Assembly: GCA_910578475.1 (NCBI GenBank)
Contig: CAJTRK010000002.1
Span: forward strand, 121,316 to 185,315
Direction: 5' to 3'
Origin: an uncultured Lachnospiraceae bacterium
GTDB taxonomy: Bacteria; Bacillota; Clostridia; Lachnospirales; Lachnospiraceae
Length of the DNA stretch: 64,000 nt
Shown here: one piece after another, positions 43,781 through 51,331 of the stretch
Layout of the letters: each line of letters starts with the position of its first letter
Numbering within the stretch: the stretch's first letter is position 1
Notes under the pieces: model-generated
The model's database searches: none
Seen by the model: the letters and a program-made list of their open reading frames with translations, nothing else
What the model was told of the DNA's origin: nothing
Made by a program: the position numbers and the translations under genes

Positions 43781-44413
43781 TTATCCTCTTCGTGCCTCAA
43801 AATCTTCAATATACTGAATCAGCAGTTTGACCGTACCGTCTTCTCCGAGAATACCGCTGTTAATCGTTAAATCATAACTGTCGGCACGTCCCCACTTCTT
43901 GGAGGAATAATAATTATAATAACTCTGCCGCTGTTTATCCTTTTTAATCATCATATCTCTTGCCTTCTGTTCTGTCGTAACATCCCCGTGTTTCTCCATA
44001 ATGTGTTTGATTTTACTTTTCTCATCCGCATGAATAAAAACATGCAGACAGTTCGGATACTCGCTCAGGGCATAATCCGCGCACCTTCCAACGATAACGC
44101 AGGGGCCTTCATTTGCAATTTTTTTAATCGTATCGAATTGCGCCAGAAATACTTTGTGGCTGATAGGCATATCTACAAAAGCAGAAGAATTATAACCGAA
44201 AGAATAAGTATCCATCACCAGATTATAGAGAAAAGAATTGGTCGGCCGCTCATCATGGTTGTGCATCATTTCTTCACAAAAACCACTTTCTTTGGCGGTC
44301 CTCGTCAGAAGTTCCTTATCGTAATATTTGATGCCGTAGTGTTTTGCCAGTTTCTCGCCGATTTCACGTCCTCCGGAACCAAACTGTCTGCCGATTGTAA
44401 TAATAGTATTCAT
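43781..44413 (-). CDS. Cytidylate kinase-like family protein
   Basis: 210-residue P-loop kinase: GRQFGSGGREIGEKLAKHYG at the N-terminus, YYDKELL, VIVGRCADYAL and a lid-like KDKQRQSYYNYYSSKKWG. This Cytidylate_kin2 type is common in Lachnospiraceae beside true Cmk; the substrate is unproven. It is alone between a promoter and the sulfatase gene. Confidence 0.88.
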   Translation of the reverse strand: MNTIITIGRQFGSGGREIGEKLAKHYGIKYYDKELLTRTAKESGFCEEMMHNHDERPTNSFLYNLVMDTYSFGYNSSAFVDMPISHKVFLAQFDTIKKIANEGPCVIVGRCADYALSEYPNCLHVFIHADEKSKIKHIMEKHGDVTTEQKARDMMIKKDKQRQSYYNYYSSKKWGRADSYDLTINSGILGEDGTVKLLIQYIEDFEARRG

Positions 44414-44447
44414 ATGCAGTACCTCCTATTCTGTCATGCTCTATTTT

Positions 44448-44476
44448 ATTATATACATTTTTGACAGAAAAAGCAA
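44448..44476 (-). promoter_or_regulatory. Promoter of the cytidylate kinase-like gene
   Basis: Minus strand TTGCTT (44476-44471), 17-base spacer, TATAAT (44453-44448). Leader about 30 bases with a GGAGG site. Confidence 0.75.
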
Positions 44477-44499
44477 TTATTTTTACAAATACTTATGCA

Positions 44500-44569
44500 C
44501 AATGCAACAAATGCAATGCAACAAACGCAATGCGATAAATACAATGCAATAAATACAATGCAATAAATA
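44500..44569. repeat. Five tandem 14-base units
   Basis: Units begin at 44500, 44514, 44528, 44542 and 44556. Consensus CAATGCAAYAAAYR; units four and five are identical. The array lies just upstream of the cytidylate kinase-like promoter and downstream of the cstA terminator. Confidence 0.95.
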
Positions 44570-44576
44570 CTGTTCA

Positions 44577-44611
44577 TAAAAAAGACAGGCATTTTCATGC
44601 CTGCCTTTTTA
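44577..44611 (-). terminator. Terminator after cstA, symmetric
   Basis: Stem CAGGCAT/ATGCCTG (44586-44592 with 44597-44603), loop of four, flanked by T-runs in both directions (minus-strand T tract 44583-44578; plus-strand 44606-44610). On the minus strand it terminates cstA. Confidence 0.85.
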
Positions 44612-44643
44612 TCTTATAGGAAATGTTAAATATTAATATTCTG

Positions 44644-46296
44644 TTAGTTCTTTTTCCCCCACAATACCTTACCGCCGTCAATCAGCAGAATTACCGCAAG
44701 GATTACAATCGGAACAATGATGACATCCTGTAAGATATTTGTAAAGGTCGCCGCTCCATCAAGGCCGCCGTTAATCAAAGCAACCAAGTTGTTCTTAAAG
44801 GAGAAAATCAGGGATACGATGGTCGCACATGACATAAAGATAATCGGAATGTGCAGCATCTTGTTGTTCTTTCCCTGTTTCTTCAAATAAGTGCCGATTG
44901 CCAGGAATGCCGGTACCGCAACGAGCTGGTTACATGCACCAAACAACGGCCATACCTTCGCGTAACCTGCCAGACAGAGTGCAAAACCGCATAATGCAGT
45001 GATACCTGTTGCCACATACATATTTTCAAGTTTCATCTGCTTGCCTACGCTTGTTCCCGCAAACAATTCCTGGAACATGAAACGGCCAAGTCTTGTAGCC
45101 GTATCCAGTGAAGTCAGACAGAAGCAGGATACCGCGAGCGCAATAATCGTATAAGTCGCGGAAACAGCGCCCTCAGAAAGTCCAAGCTGTGCAAAGAATC
45201 CGGAAATAGCCGATGCAAATACAACGGTCGGAGAACTGAAGCCTGCCGCAGCAAACTGTCCGTCGCTTGTCAGCGTAGCAACTGCGATTAAGGAAATAAC
45301 TGCAAGCACACATTCAATCAACATGGAACCGTAGCCGACCATCAGCGCATCCTTTTCATTATCGAGCTGCTTGGATGTCGTACCGGAACCAATCAGGGAA
45401 TGGAAACCGGAAATCGCGCCACAGGCAATCGTAATAAACAATGTCGGGAACATATAGTTGTTTGAAACATGGAAGCCGATATATGCCGGAATCTGGATAT
45501 CCGGATGTGCGCCGAAAATACCGATAACGGCTGCAATAATCATAAAGTAAAGCAGGAAAGAGCTTAAATAGTCTCTCGGCTGCAGCAGAATCCATACCGG
45601 TGTCACGGATGCTATCATAATATATATGAATACGAAAATAATCCAGAATGTTTTAGGCAGCTCAATCGGGAATGCAAGGCCGATTGCAACACATACCGCA
45701 AGCAGGATGACGCCGACAACGGATGCAACAACCATCGGCGCATTCTTTCTGTATACCGCGAAACCGAATCCAATCGCGAGTACGATAAACAGCATGGATG
45801 CCGTAGCAACGGAACCGTTTGCCGCGCTTCCCGTAAAGGAATTTGCTACGATATCCGCAAAAGCAGCGATAACAAGCAGCAATACGAGCCATGCGAATAC
45901 GGTAAAGAGCACTCTGCTCTTATGTCCGATGTTTTCTTCAATAACCTCACCGAGAGATTTACCCTCATGACGGATGGATACGAAGATAGAACCGAAATCC
46001 TGAACAGCGCCAAAGAAGATACCGCCAATTACTATCCATAAGAAACAGGGAAGCCATCCGAAAAATGCCGCCTGAATCGGGCCGTTAATCGGGCCTGCGC
46101 CTGCAATGGATGAAAAATGATGTCCCATCAGAACCGGAGTCTTGGCAGGACAATAGTCAACACCGTCTTCAAGTTCGTGTGCCGGTGTCTTACGACTGGG
46201 GTCAATGCCCCAGGTTTTAGCCAGGTATCTGCCGTATGTAAGATAAGCCACAACGAAGATAACGATAGCCAGTAAAATTAATACTACTGAGTTCAC
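44644..46296 (-). CDS. cstA: Carbon starvation protein CstA family transporter
   Basis: 550-residue polytopic permease, about 16 hydrophobic segments, with the N-terminal CstA domain (YGRYLAKTWGIDPSRKTPAH, DYCPAKTPVLMGHHFSSIAG). CstA proteins carry peptides or pyruvate. Compared with the long Escherichia form (about 700 residues) this is the short Clostridial type. The start is GTG at 46296, with TAGGAGGG upstream. It follows the uncharacterised gene by 66 bases. Confidence 0.94.
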   Translation of the reverse strand: MNSVVLILLAIVIFVVAYLTYGRYLAKTWGIDPSRKTPAHELEDGVDYCPAKTPVLMGHHFSSIAGAGPINGPIQAAFFGWLPCFLWIVIGGIFFGAVQDFGSIFVSIRHEGKSLGEVIEENIGHKSRVLFTVFAWLVLLLVIAAFADIVANSFTGSAANGSVATASMLFIVLAIGFGFAVYRKNAPMVVASVVGVILLAVCVAIGLAFPIELPKTFWIIFVFIYIMIASVTPVWILLQPRDYLSSFLLYFMIIAAVIGIFGAHPDIQIPAYIGFHVSNNYMFPTLFITIACGAISGFHSLIGSGTTSKQLDNEKDALMVGYGSMLIECVLAVISLIAVATLTSDGQFAAAGFSSPTVVFASAISGFFAQLGLSEGAVSATYTIIALAVSCFCLTSLDTATRLGRFMFQELFAGTSVGKQMKLENMYVATGITALCGFALCLAGYAKVWPLFGACNQLVAVPAFLAIGTYLKKQGKNNKMLHIPIIFMSCATIVSLIFSFKNNLVALINGGLDGAATFTNILQDVIIVPIVILAVILLIDGGKVLWGKKN

Positions 46297-46362
46297 ACTA
46301 ATTCCCTCCTATAATTTAGTTTGGATTAAAAATCAATCCCTTATATAAAATAGATTGCTCTA

Positions 46363-46893
46363 TTATATAAGCTGCTTAAAAATATTCTGAAATACCTTTT
46401 TGGACCCGCGGCCGACAAAATTGGTATGAACCGCCCCGTCTTCCATTGACGCACAGACGATGTGGGCCTGTGAAAATCCGCGTATACTGAACTTATAGCT
46501 CTTTTCGAACCTGAATTTCCGGATGGCTTTCCGCATCGCGCCTGATACTGCTTTCTTTGATATTATAGCAATCGTCAGATAACTGTACATGTGATTGGGC
46601 GGCGGTACTTTTTCACCTTTTCTGACAAGCACAGGCTCCATATAATTCTTCACAATGTCATGGGCCTCTTTCAGAAGTTCTTCCGTCACTTCATCCGTTT
46701 CGACAAAAAGGATATGCTCATAGCTGTCGGAAGACCACATATTCGCTTCCCTGACAAGAACATATTTCTCCGTATGTGAAAAAAAGTATCCATACGCAGG
46801 ATACTCTTTTCCATGAATAACATATGGCTGATAAATATCGAACGCACTTGAGTATTTTTCTAACAACCTATCCAAATATTCAGCCGTATTCAT
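46363..46893 (-). CDS. Uncharacterised protein upstream of cstA
   Basis: 176-residue soluble protein beginning MNTAEYLDRLLEKYSSAFDI, with HTEKYVLVREANMWSSDSYE and a basic helix GAMRKAIRKFRFEKSY. No membrane segment, signal or enzyme motif is visible. I know it only as an uncharacterised Lachnospiraceae family; placement before cstA suggests a link with that transporter. ATG at 46893 follows AAAGGGG. Confidence 0.8.
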   Translation of the reverse strand: MNTAEYLDRLLEKYSSAFDIYQPYVIHGKEYPAYGYFFSHTEKYVLVREANMWSSDSYEHILFVETDEVTEELLKEAHDIVKNYMEPVLVRKGEKVPPPNHMYSYLTIAIISKKAVSGAMRKAIRKFRFEKSYKFSIRGFSQAHIVCASMEDGAVHTNFVGRGSKKVFQNIFKQLI

Positions 46894-46955
46894 GCAATAC
46901 CCCTTTGTATATTTATACTTGTTATCTACCTGCACCGGCAGACAATTAACTTAAT

Positions 46956-46979
46956 AACTGAATATATATTCATTCAGTT
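46956..46979. promoter_or_regulatory. Inverted repeat in the leader of the cstA unit (operator candidate)
   Basis: AACTGAAT (46956-46963) and ATTCAGTT (46972-46979) form a perfect eight-base dyad with an eight-base AT-rich centre, about 20-45 bases downstream of the predicted start site. Confidence 0.5.
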
Positions 46980-47007
46980 TACACAAATTTAATTAAAACT
47001 GATATAG

Positions 47008-47036
47008 ATTCTATCACATTTACAAATAAAGTTCAA
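47008..47036 (-). promoter_or_regulatory. Promoter of the unknown gene-cstA unit
   Basis: Minus strand TTGAAC (47036-47031), 17 bases, TAGAAT (47013-47008). It begins 23 bases beyond the end of rluD. Confidence 0.75.
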
Positions 47037-47058
47037 TCTGAAATTTATAGAAATTTAA

Positions 47059-48000
47059 TTAAATCTTTAGATTTGAGGAAGAATCTGCGGATGAAAGAAT
47101 TTCCAAAAGGCGCTGAAAATAAGCCGGAAGGGGTGCGGACACCTCCAGATATTCACCGGTAGAAGGATGAATAAATCCTATCGTCATCGCGTGTAATGTC
47201 TGCCCTTCCAGTGAAAAACCGGTTTTACGGCATCCATAAACCATATCCCCAAGAAGCGGGTGTCCGATTGATGCCATATGCACGCGAATCTGATGGGTAC
47301 GTCCCGTTTCCAGCTGACATTCAATATAACTGTATTCCCGAAAAGTTTTCAGGACTTTGTAATGTGTAACCGCCGGCTTTCCGTTTTTTTCATTGACAGC
47401 CATTTTTTTGCGGTCTTTTTCATCTCTGCCGACAGGCGCATCAATACAGCCCTCTTCTTCCGGGAAGCGGCCATGTACGACAGCCCGATATTTTCTGGTA
47501 ATGGAATGTGTTTTTAACTGGGAAGCAATATGCTGATGGGCAATATCGTTTTTACAGACGATAAGGGAACCTGTGGTATCTTTATCTATCCGATGCACGA
47601 TACCCGGGCGCAGAACCCCGTTGATGCCGGAAAGATTATCCCTGCAATGAAACATTACCGCATTCACAAGCGTGCCGCTGTAATGTCCGGGTGCGGGATG
47701 AACTACCATCCCCTTTGGTTTATCAACGATTAAAATATCGTCGTCTTCATATAGAATTGACAATGGAATATCTTCCGCTGGAATTGACGGCTGCGCGGCA
47801 TCGGGAATGCAGAAACGTATTTCATCCCCCGCCTTGATGCGATAACTCGCTTTCTGCGGTCTGTCGTTCACAAAAACAAGTTCTTCCTTTATCAGTTTCT
47901 GAATATGGGAACGGGACAGAGAATCCAGTGTGCCGCTTATCCATTTATCAATTCGTTCCTCGTCTTCTCCAAGCTCAATTTTACAGATAAACTCTTTCAT
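47059..48000 (-). CDS. rluD: RluD-type 23S rRNA pseudouridine synthase
   Basis: RluA-family enzyme with an S4 domain (ERIDKWISGTLDSLSRSHIQ) and catalytic region with IVDKPKGMVVHPAPGH, GIVHRIDKDTTGSLIVCK (catalytic Asp) and LETGRTHQIRVHMASIGHPL. The S4 domain, HRIDKDTTG and position after lspA match the YlyB/RluD group of Bacillota. 313 residues from the ATG at 48000; a GTG at 48039 is possible. Downstream of lspA. Confidence 0.92.
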   Translation of the reverse strand: MKEFICKIELGEDEERIDKWISGTLDSLSRSHIQKLIKEELVFVNDRPQKASYRIKAGDEIRFCIPDAAQPSIPAEDIPLSILYEDDDILIVDKPKGMVVHPAPGHYSGTLVNAVMFHCRDNLSGINGVLRPGIVHRIDKDTTGSLIVCKNDIAHQHIASQLKTHSITRKYRAVVHGRFPEEEGCIDAPVGRDEKDRKKMAVNEKNGKPAVTHYKVLKTFREYSYIECQLETGRTHQIRVHMASIGHPLLGDMVYGCRKTGFSLEGQTLHAMTIGFIHPSTGEYLEVSAPLPAYFQRLLEILSSADSSSNLKI

Positions 48001-48045
48001 GCTGCACCCTAAACTTCCGTCATCGTTTTTGCGAAACACGGCTTT

Positions 48046-48591
48046 CTATTTTAACTCGCGGTACTTTTTCTGATTAAAGCTGATAAAGCTCAAATCACTT
48101 TCTTTATAATAGAATAAAAGCGCCAGAACCAATATAACCGTTGAAAAAGATACATACATATCGGCCACATTAAAAATCGGAAAATTAATCAGAATAATAT
48201 AAATAAAATCTACTACATAATCCAGCCGGATGCGGTCAATCATATTGCCGACAGCGCCGGCGGCAATCAATGAAAGCAGCACATGCAAAGGGGTATATTT
48301 GCCGTCATTCGGCGTTTTATATAGAATATATGCGATTACGCCAAGCACAATAACTGCGACAAAAATAAAGAAACCTCCCTGATTTTGCAGCATCCCAAAA
48401 GCAGCGCCCTTATTTTCAAGATAATTTAATTCCAGTACGCCATCCCAAATTTTAAAGGCCGGCTTATCTTTCAGTCTGAATACGGCCAGATATTTGGTAA
48501 ACTGGTCAAATGCAATCAGTACAACGATAAAAATGAAATCCATAATAAGTCTTTTTCTTTTTTTCTTTGCCGACTGGCTGATTACTCTCAT
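48046..48591 (-). CDS. lspA: Lipoprotein signal peptidase
   Basis: Signal peptidase II, four membrane helices, removes signal peptides from prolipoproteins. Catalytic aspartates are in GNMIDRIRLDYVVDFI and FNVADMYV; also LIAFDQFTKYLAV and NKGAAFGML. 181 residues with a basic N-terminus (SQSAKKKRKR). Confidence 0.96.
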   Translation of the reverse strand: MRVISQSAKKKRKRLIMDFIFIVVLIAFDQFTKYLAVFRLKDKPAFKIWDGVLELNYLENKGAAFGMLQNQGGFFIFVAVIVLGVIAYILYKTPNDGKYTPLHVLLSLIAAGAVGNMIDRIRLDYVVDFIYIILINFPIFNVADMYVSFSTVILVLALLFYYKESDLSFISFNQKKYRELK

Positions 48592-48629
48592 GATAATCCC
48601 CGTTTCTATTCTGGTACAGTTCAGTGTGC

Positions 48630-49739
48630 TTATGCTTTTGCATCTTCGTCGTCGAAATAAATCTCACGAATCGCATTTAAAATATCTTCGTCACTGACAG
48701 TCGTATCAATGACCGCTTTACCGACCTTTTTTAACAATACGAACCGAATCTGCCCGGCTGCCATCTTTTTATCGGATTTCGTCAATGCGAGAATCTCTTC
48801 CGGTTCAATGTCATCGATGCTGATTGGCAGGTTAAAGGGCACAAACATATCGCGTATTTCATAATACTCTTCCATGGAAAGCCAGTTATGTTTCCAGGAT
48901 ATGAACGCCGCCGCCACCGCGCCAAGCGCAACGCATTCCCCATGAAGCATCTCAAAGTTTTTGTACTTTTCAATGGCATGGCCAATCGTATGTCCGAAAT
49001 TCAACAACGCCCTGTCGCCCTGCTCTTTCGGGTCCTTTTCAACGACAAGCTTCTTGACCGTACAGCTTCTCATGACCATTTCTTCCAGAACATCCTGCTC
49101 CCTGTCCTGTATTTCATACAGATTATCCAGAAGCCATTCATAAAACAGCGCATCTTTAATCAGGCCATGTTTCATGACTTCCGCAAACCCGGCATAAAAC
49201 TGTCTGTCATCCAGCGTTTTGAGCGTTCCGATATTCATATAAACAAGCTTTGGCATATAAAAAGCTCCGACCATATTTTTGTAACCGTCGAAGTCCACAC
49301 CTGTTTTTCCGCCGATGCTGCTGTCACATTGCGCAAGCAGCGTTGTTGGAATCTGCACAAAATCCACACCGCGAAGATAGGTAGCCGCCGTATAACCGGT
49401 GATATCACCAACTACGCCGCCGCCAAGCGCGATAAGCAAATCTTTTCTGTCAAATTTTTCTTCAATCAGCGTCTTATAGATATCCTTGACCGTGTCCAGT
49501 GTTTTATGCGCTTCTCCTGCCGGAAAGCTGTAAAGAATGGCTTTCTTGCAGTTTCCTTCCAGAAGCCCGATGACCTCTTCTCCGTATAGAGAAGCGGTAT
49601 TGCTGTCTGCAATCACGGCAATCCGCCGTTTTCCGATGCCAAAGTCATGCAGCTCTTCCGCCAATCCGCCGAAATCAGAGGCAAATACAATATCATAACA
49701 TGGTTTCTTCTCATAGTTTATCGTCAGTCTGTTCGCCAT
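48630..49739 (-). CDS. aroB: 3-dehydroquinate synthase
   Basis: Second step of the shikimate pathway, NAD- and zinc-dependent. 369 residues with LIALGGGVVGDITGYTAATY, PTTLLAQCDSSIGGKTGVDF, zinc ligands in AEVMKHGLIKD, NFGHTIGHAIE and LHGECVALG. Isolated here from other aro genes; heads aroB-lspA-rluD. Confidence 0.97.
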   Translation of the reverse strand: MANRLTINYEKKPCYDIVFASDFGGLAEELHDFGIGKRRIAVIADSNTASLYGEEVIGLLEGNCKKAILYSFPAGEAHKTLDTVKDIYKTLIEEKFDRKDLLIALGGGVVGDITGYTAATYLRGVDFVQIPTTLLAQCDSSIGGKTGVDFDGYKNMVGAFYMPKLVYMNIGTLKTLDDRQFYAGFAEVMKHGLIKDALFYEWLLDNLYEIQDREQDVLEEMVMRSCTVKKLVVEKDPKEQGDRALLNFGHTIGHAIEKYKNFEMLHGECVALGAVAAAFISWKHNWLSMEEYYEIRDMFVPFNLPISIDDIEPEEILALTKSDKKMAAGQIRFVLLKKVGKAVIDTTVSDEDILNAIREIYFDDEDAKA

Positions 49740-49817
49740 AATTCATTCTGTCCTTCGCATAATATCAAATATTTTATCCTGACATAAATATCATCAGGCA
49801 TATTTAAAATTTTTAAC

Positions 49818-49846
49818 AAAAAAAGAGTCTGCCCTGCGGCAAACTC
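49818..49846 (-). terminator. Rho-independent terminator after sepF
   Basis: Nine-base-pair stem (49838-49846 with 49825-49833, one G-T pair), four-base loop, then seven T on the minus strand. Ends the HlyD-like-yggS-sepF unit. Confidence 0.88.
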
Positions 49847-49850
49847 CAAA

Positions 49851-49897
49851 GAATGCAGCGCATTCCTTTCTGGCGTCTTACTACGCGATGGCGTAAG
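49851..49897. repeat. Short palindromes between sepF and its terminator
   Basis: GAATGC-AGC-GCATTC (49851-49865) and TACGC-GATG-GCGTA (49882-49895), with an alternative CTTAC/GTAAG pairing (49877-49881 with 49893-49897). Similar words (GAATGC/GCATTC, CTACGC) occur in the larger palindromic element at 51221-51330. Confidence 0.55.
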
Positions 49898-49912
49898 TTC
49901 CATTACCCGGCT

Positions 49913-50407
49913 TTAAATTCCTTTATTAATCGGAACATCAAAAGAACCGGATAAAATATCCTGAAAATCACCGGAAATATCCACACTCGCAGGGGTGATA
50001 ATAAATATGTAATGAGATATTTTCTGCAAATTGCCGCTCATCGCAAAACAGGAGCCGGAAGTAAAATCAATAATCCGCTGTGCGATTTCCACATCCAGTC
50101 CCTCCAGATTCAATACAACAGTTCGATTCGCCAGCAGCGTTTCCGTAATTTCCCTTGCGTCTTCCACCGTCGTCGGACGAATCACACATACTTCCATTCC
50201 GGAATCCATCATCTTCTTCATCGGCCGCATGGAAGTCACTTTCGGAATCGTCTTTTTGACAGGCTTTTCTTCCTCTGTCGTGATATCTTCTTTTATCGGT
50301 GATGATTTTCTGGCCGGTTCCGGCTCATCATAGTAATCGTCATCATAGTAATCGTCTTCTTCATCATTCAGCTTCATTGCATTTATAAATTTATCCATAA
50401 CGCCCAT
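49913..50407 (-). CDS. sepF: Cell division protein SepF
   Basis: FtsZ-binding and membrane-anchoring division protein. 164 residues: amphipathic N-terminal helix (MGVMDKFINAMKL), an acidic Asp/Tyr-rich linker (DEEDDYYDDDYYDEP) and the SepF core from about residue 70 (VIRPTTVEDAREITETLLAN, IDFTSGSCFAMSGNLQKIS). GGAGG precedes the ATG. Follows yggS by 15 bases. Confidence 0.95.
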   Translation of the reverse strand: MGVMDKFINAMKLNDEEDDYYDDDYYDEPEPARKSSPIKEDITTEEEKPVKKTIPKVTSMRPMKKMMDSGMEVCVIRPTTVEDAREITETLLANRTVVLNLEGLDVEIAQRIIDFTSGSCFAMSGNLQKISHYIFIITPASVDISGDFQDILSGSFDVPINKGI

Positions 50408-50422
50408 GATAAATCCTCCATT

Positions 50423-51127
50423 CTAAACGGCATAAAAGCGTTCACCGAAAATCCCGGTGCCGACTCTGATATAAGTCGCCCCTTCCGCAATTGCCGTTTC
50501 ATAGTCGCCGGTCATTCCCATAGAAAGTTCTGTCATATAAACATTATCAATGTTTTTACGATTTATGTCAACATATATTTGCCGCAATTTTTCAAAATAT
50601 TGTTTGTTTTCTTCCGCATTTTCTACATATGGTGCTATCGTCATAAGCCCCTTTATGATAATATTAGGCAATTTGGACGCTTCTTCGACCAGGCGGTACG
50701 CCTCTTCGCATGTTGTTCCGAATTTGGATTCTTCCTGCGCTACATTGATTTCTATCAGAACAGATACGGTAACGCCTTTTTTCACGGCCTCTTTGCTGAT
50801 TTCTTCCGCAAGCCGCAACGAATCGACACTGTGTATCATATACACCTTATCTACAATATACTTGACTTTATTCCGCTGCAAATGTCCAATCATGTGCCAG
50901 CGGATGTCTTTCGGCATCTGCTCCCACTTGTCCACAAGCTCCTGCACTTTATTCTCTCCAAAGTCCCGGCAGCCGCATTCATAAGCATCCATCAACATCG
51001 GAAGCGGTTTCGTCTTGCTCACCGCAATCAAGGTAACATCTTCTTCCTTCCGCCCGCTTCCCTCACAGGCCCTTTTAATATTTGCTTTCACATGCTCCAA
51101 ATTTTCCCGAATCATCCTGTTTCCCAT
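50423..51127 (-). CDS. yggS: YggS-family PLP homeostasis protein
   Basis: Pyridoxal-phosphate-binding TIM-barrel protein (COG0325) of 234 residues. PLP lysine in LIAVSKTKPLPMLMDAY, GENKVQELVDKWE, WHMIGHLQRNKVKYI and LSMGMTGDYETAIAEGATYI are all typical, with a final RVGTGIFGER. It regularly precedes sepF in Bacillota. ATG at 51127 lies 6 bases after AAGGG. Confidence 0.94.
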   Translation of the reverse strand: MGNRMIRENLEHVKANIKRACEGSGRKEEDVTLIAVSKTKPLPMLMDAYECGCRDFGENKVQELVDKWEQMPKDIRWHMIGHLQRNKVKYIVDKVYMIHSVDSLRLAEEISKEAVKKGVTVSVLIEINVAQEESKFGTTCEEAYRLVEEASKLPNIIIKGLMTIAPYVENAEENKQYFEKLRQIYVDINRKNIDNVYMTELSMGMTGDYETAIAEGATYIRVGTGIFGERFYAV

Positions 51128-51220
51128 TCCATTCCCTTCATAATCTTTCCATTGCATCACTCATCCGGAAGACGCCGCCCCTCAGACACTTCATCAAAAA
51201 AACACTTCCCGCCAGCTTCC

Positions 51221-51330
51221 GGGAGAATGCCTGAAAGGCATTCTCCCAGGTGAGAAAGATTTGCTACGCAAATCGTAGAACTTCTTGACGAAGCATCCAT
51301 TGATGCGAGTCTTAGAAGTTCTTCTCACCT
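51221..51330. repeat. Complex palindromic element (hairpin plus three-way junction)
   Basis: A perfect 12-base-pair hairpin (51221-51232 with 51236-51247) adjoins a structure closed by a nine-base-pair stem AGGTGAGAA/TTCTCACCT (51248-51256 with 51322-51330). Inside it are GATTTGC-TAC-GCAAATC (51258-51274) and AGAACTTCT/AGAAGTTCT (51277-51285 with 51314-51322), which encloses GCATC-CATT-GATGC (51293-51306). It fills most of the gap between the HlyD-like stop and yggS. Confidence 0.85.
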
Positions 51331-51331
51331 T

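Noticed and set aside
42000..44000. Sulfatase plus kinase-like gene as a defence or toxin system
   Set aside because: Each has its own expected family and they do not share a transcript with any effector.
49752..49906. Short minus-strand reading frame after sepF beginning MELTPSRSKT
   Set aside because: It reads through palindromes and the terminator, has no ribosome-binding site, and looks like a by-product of the repeat.
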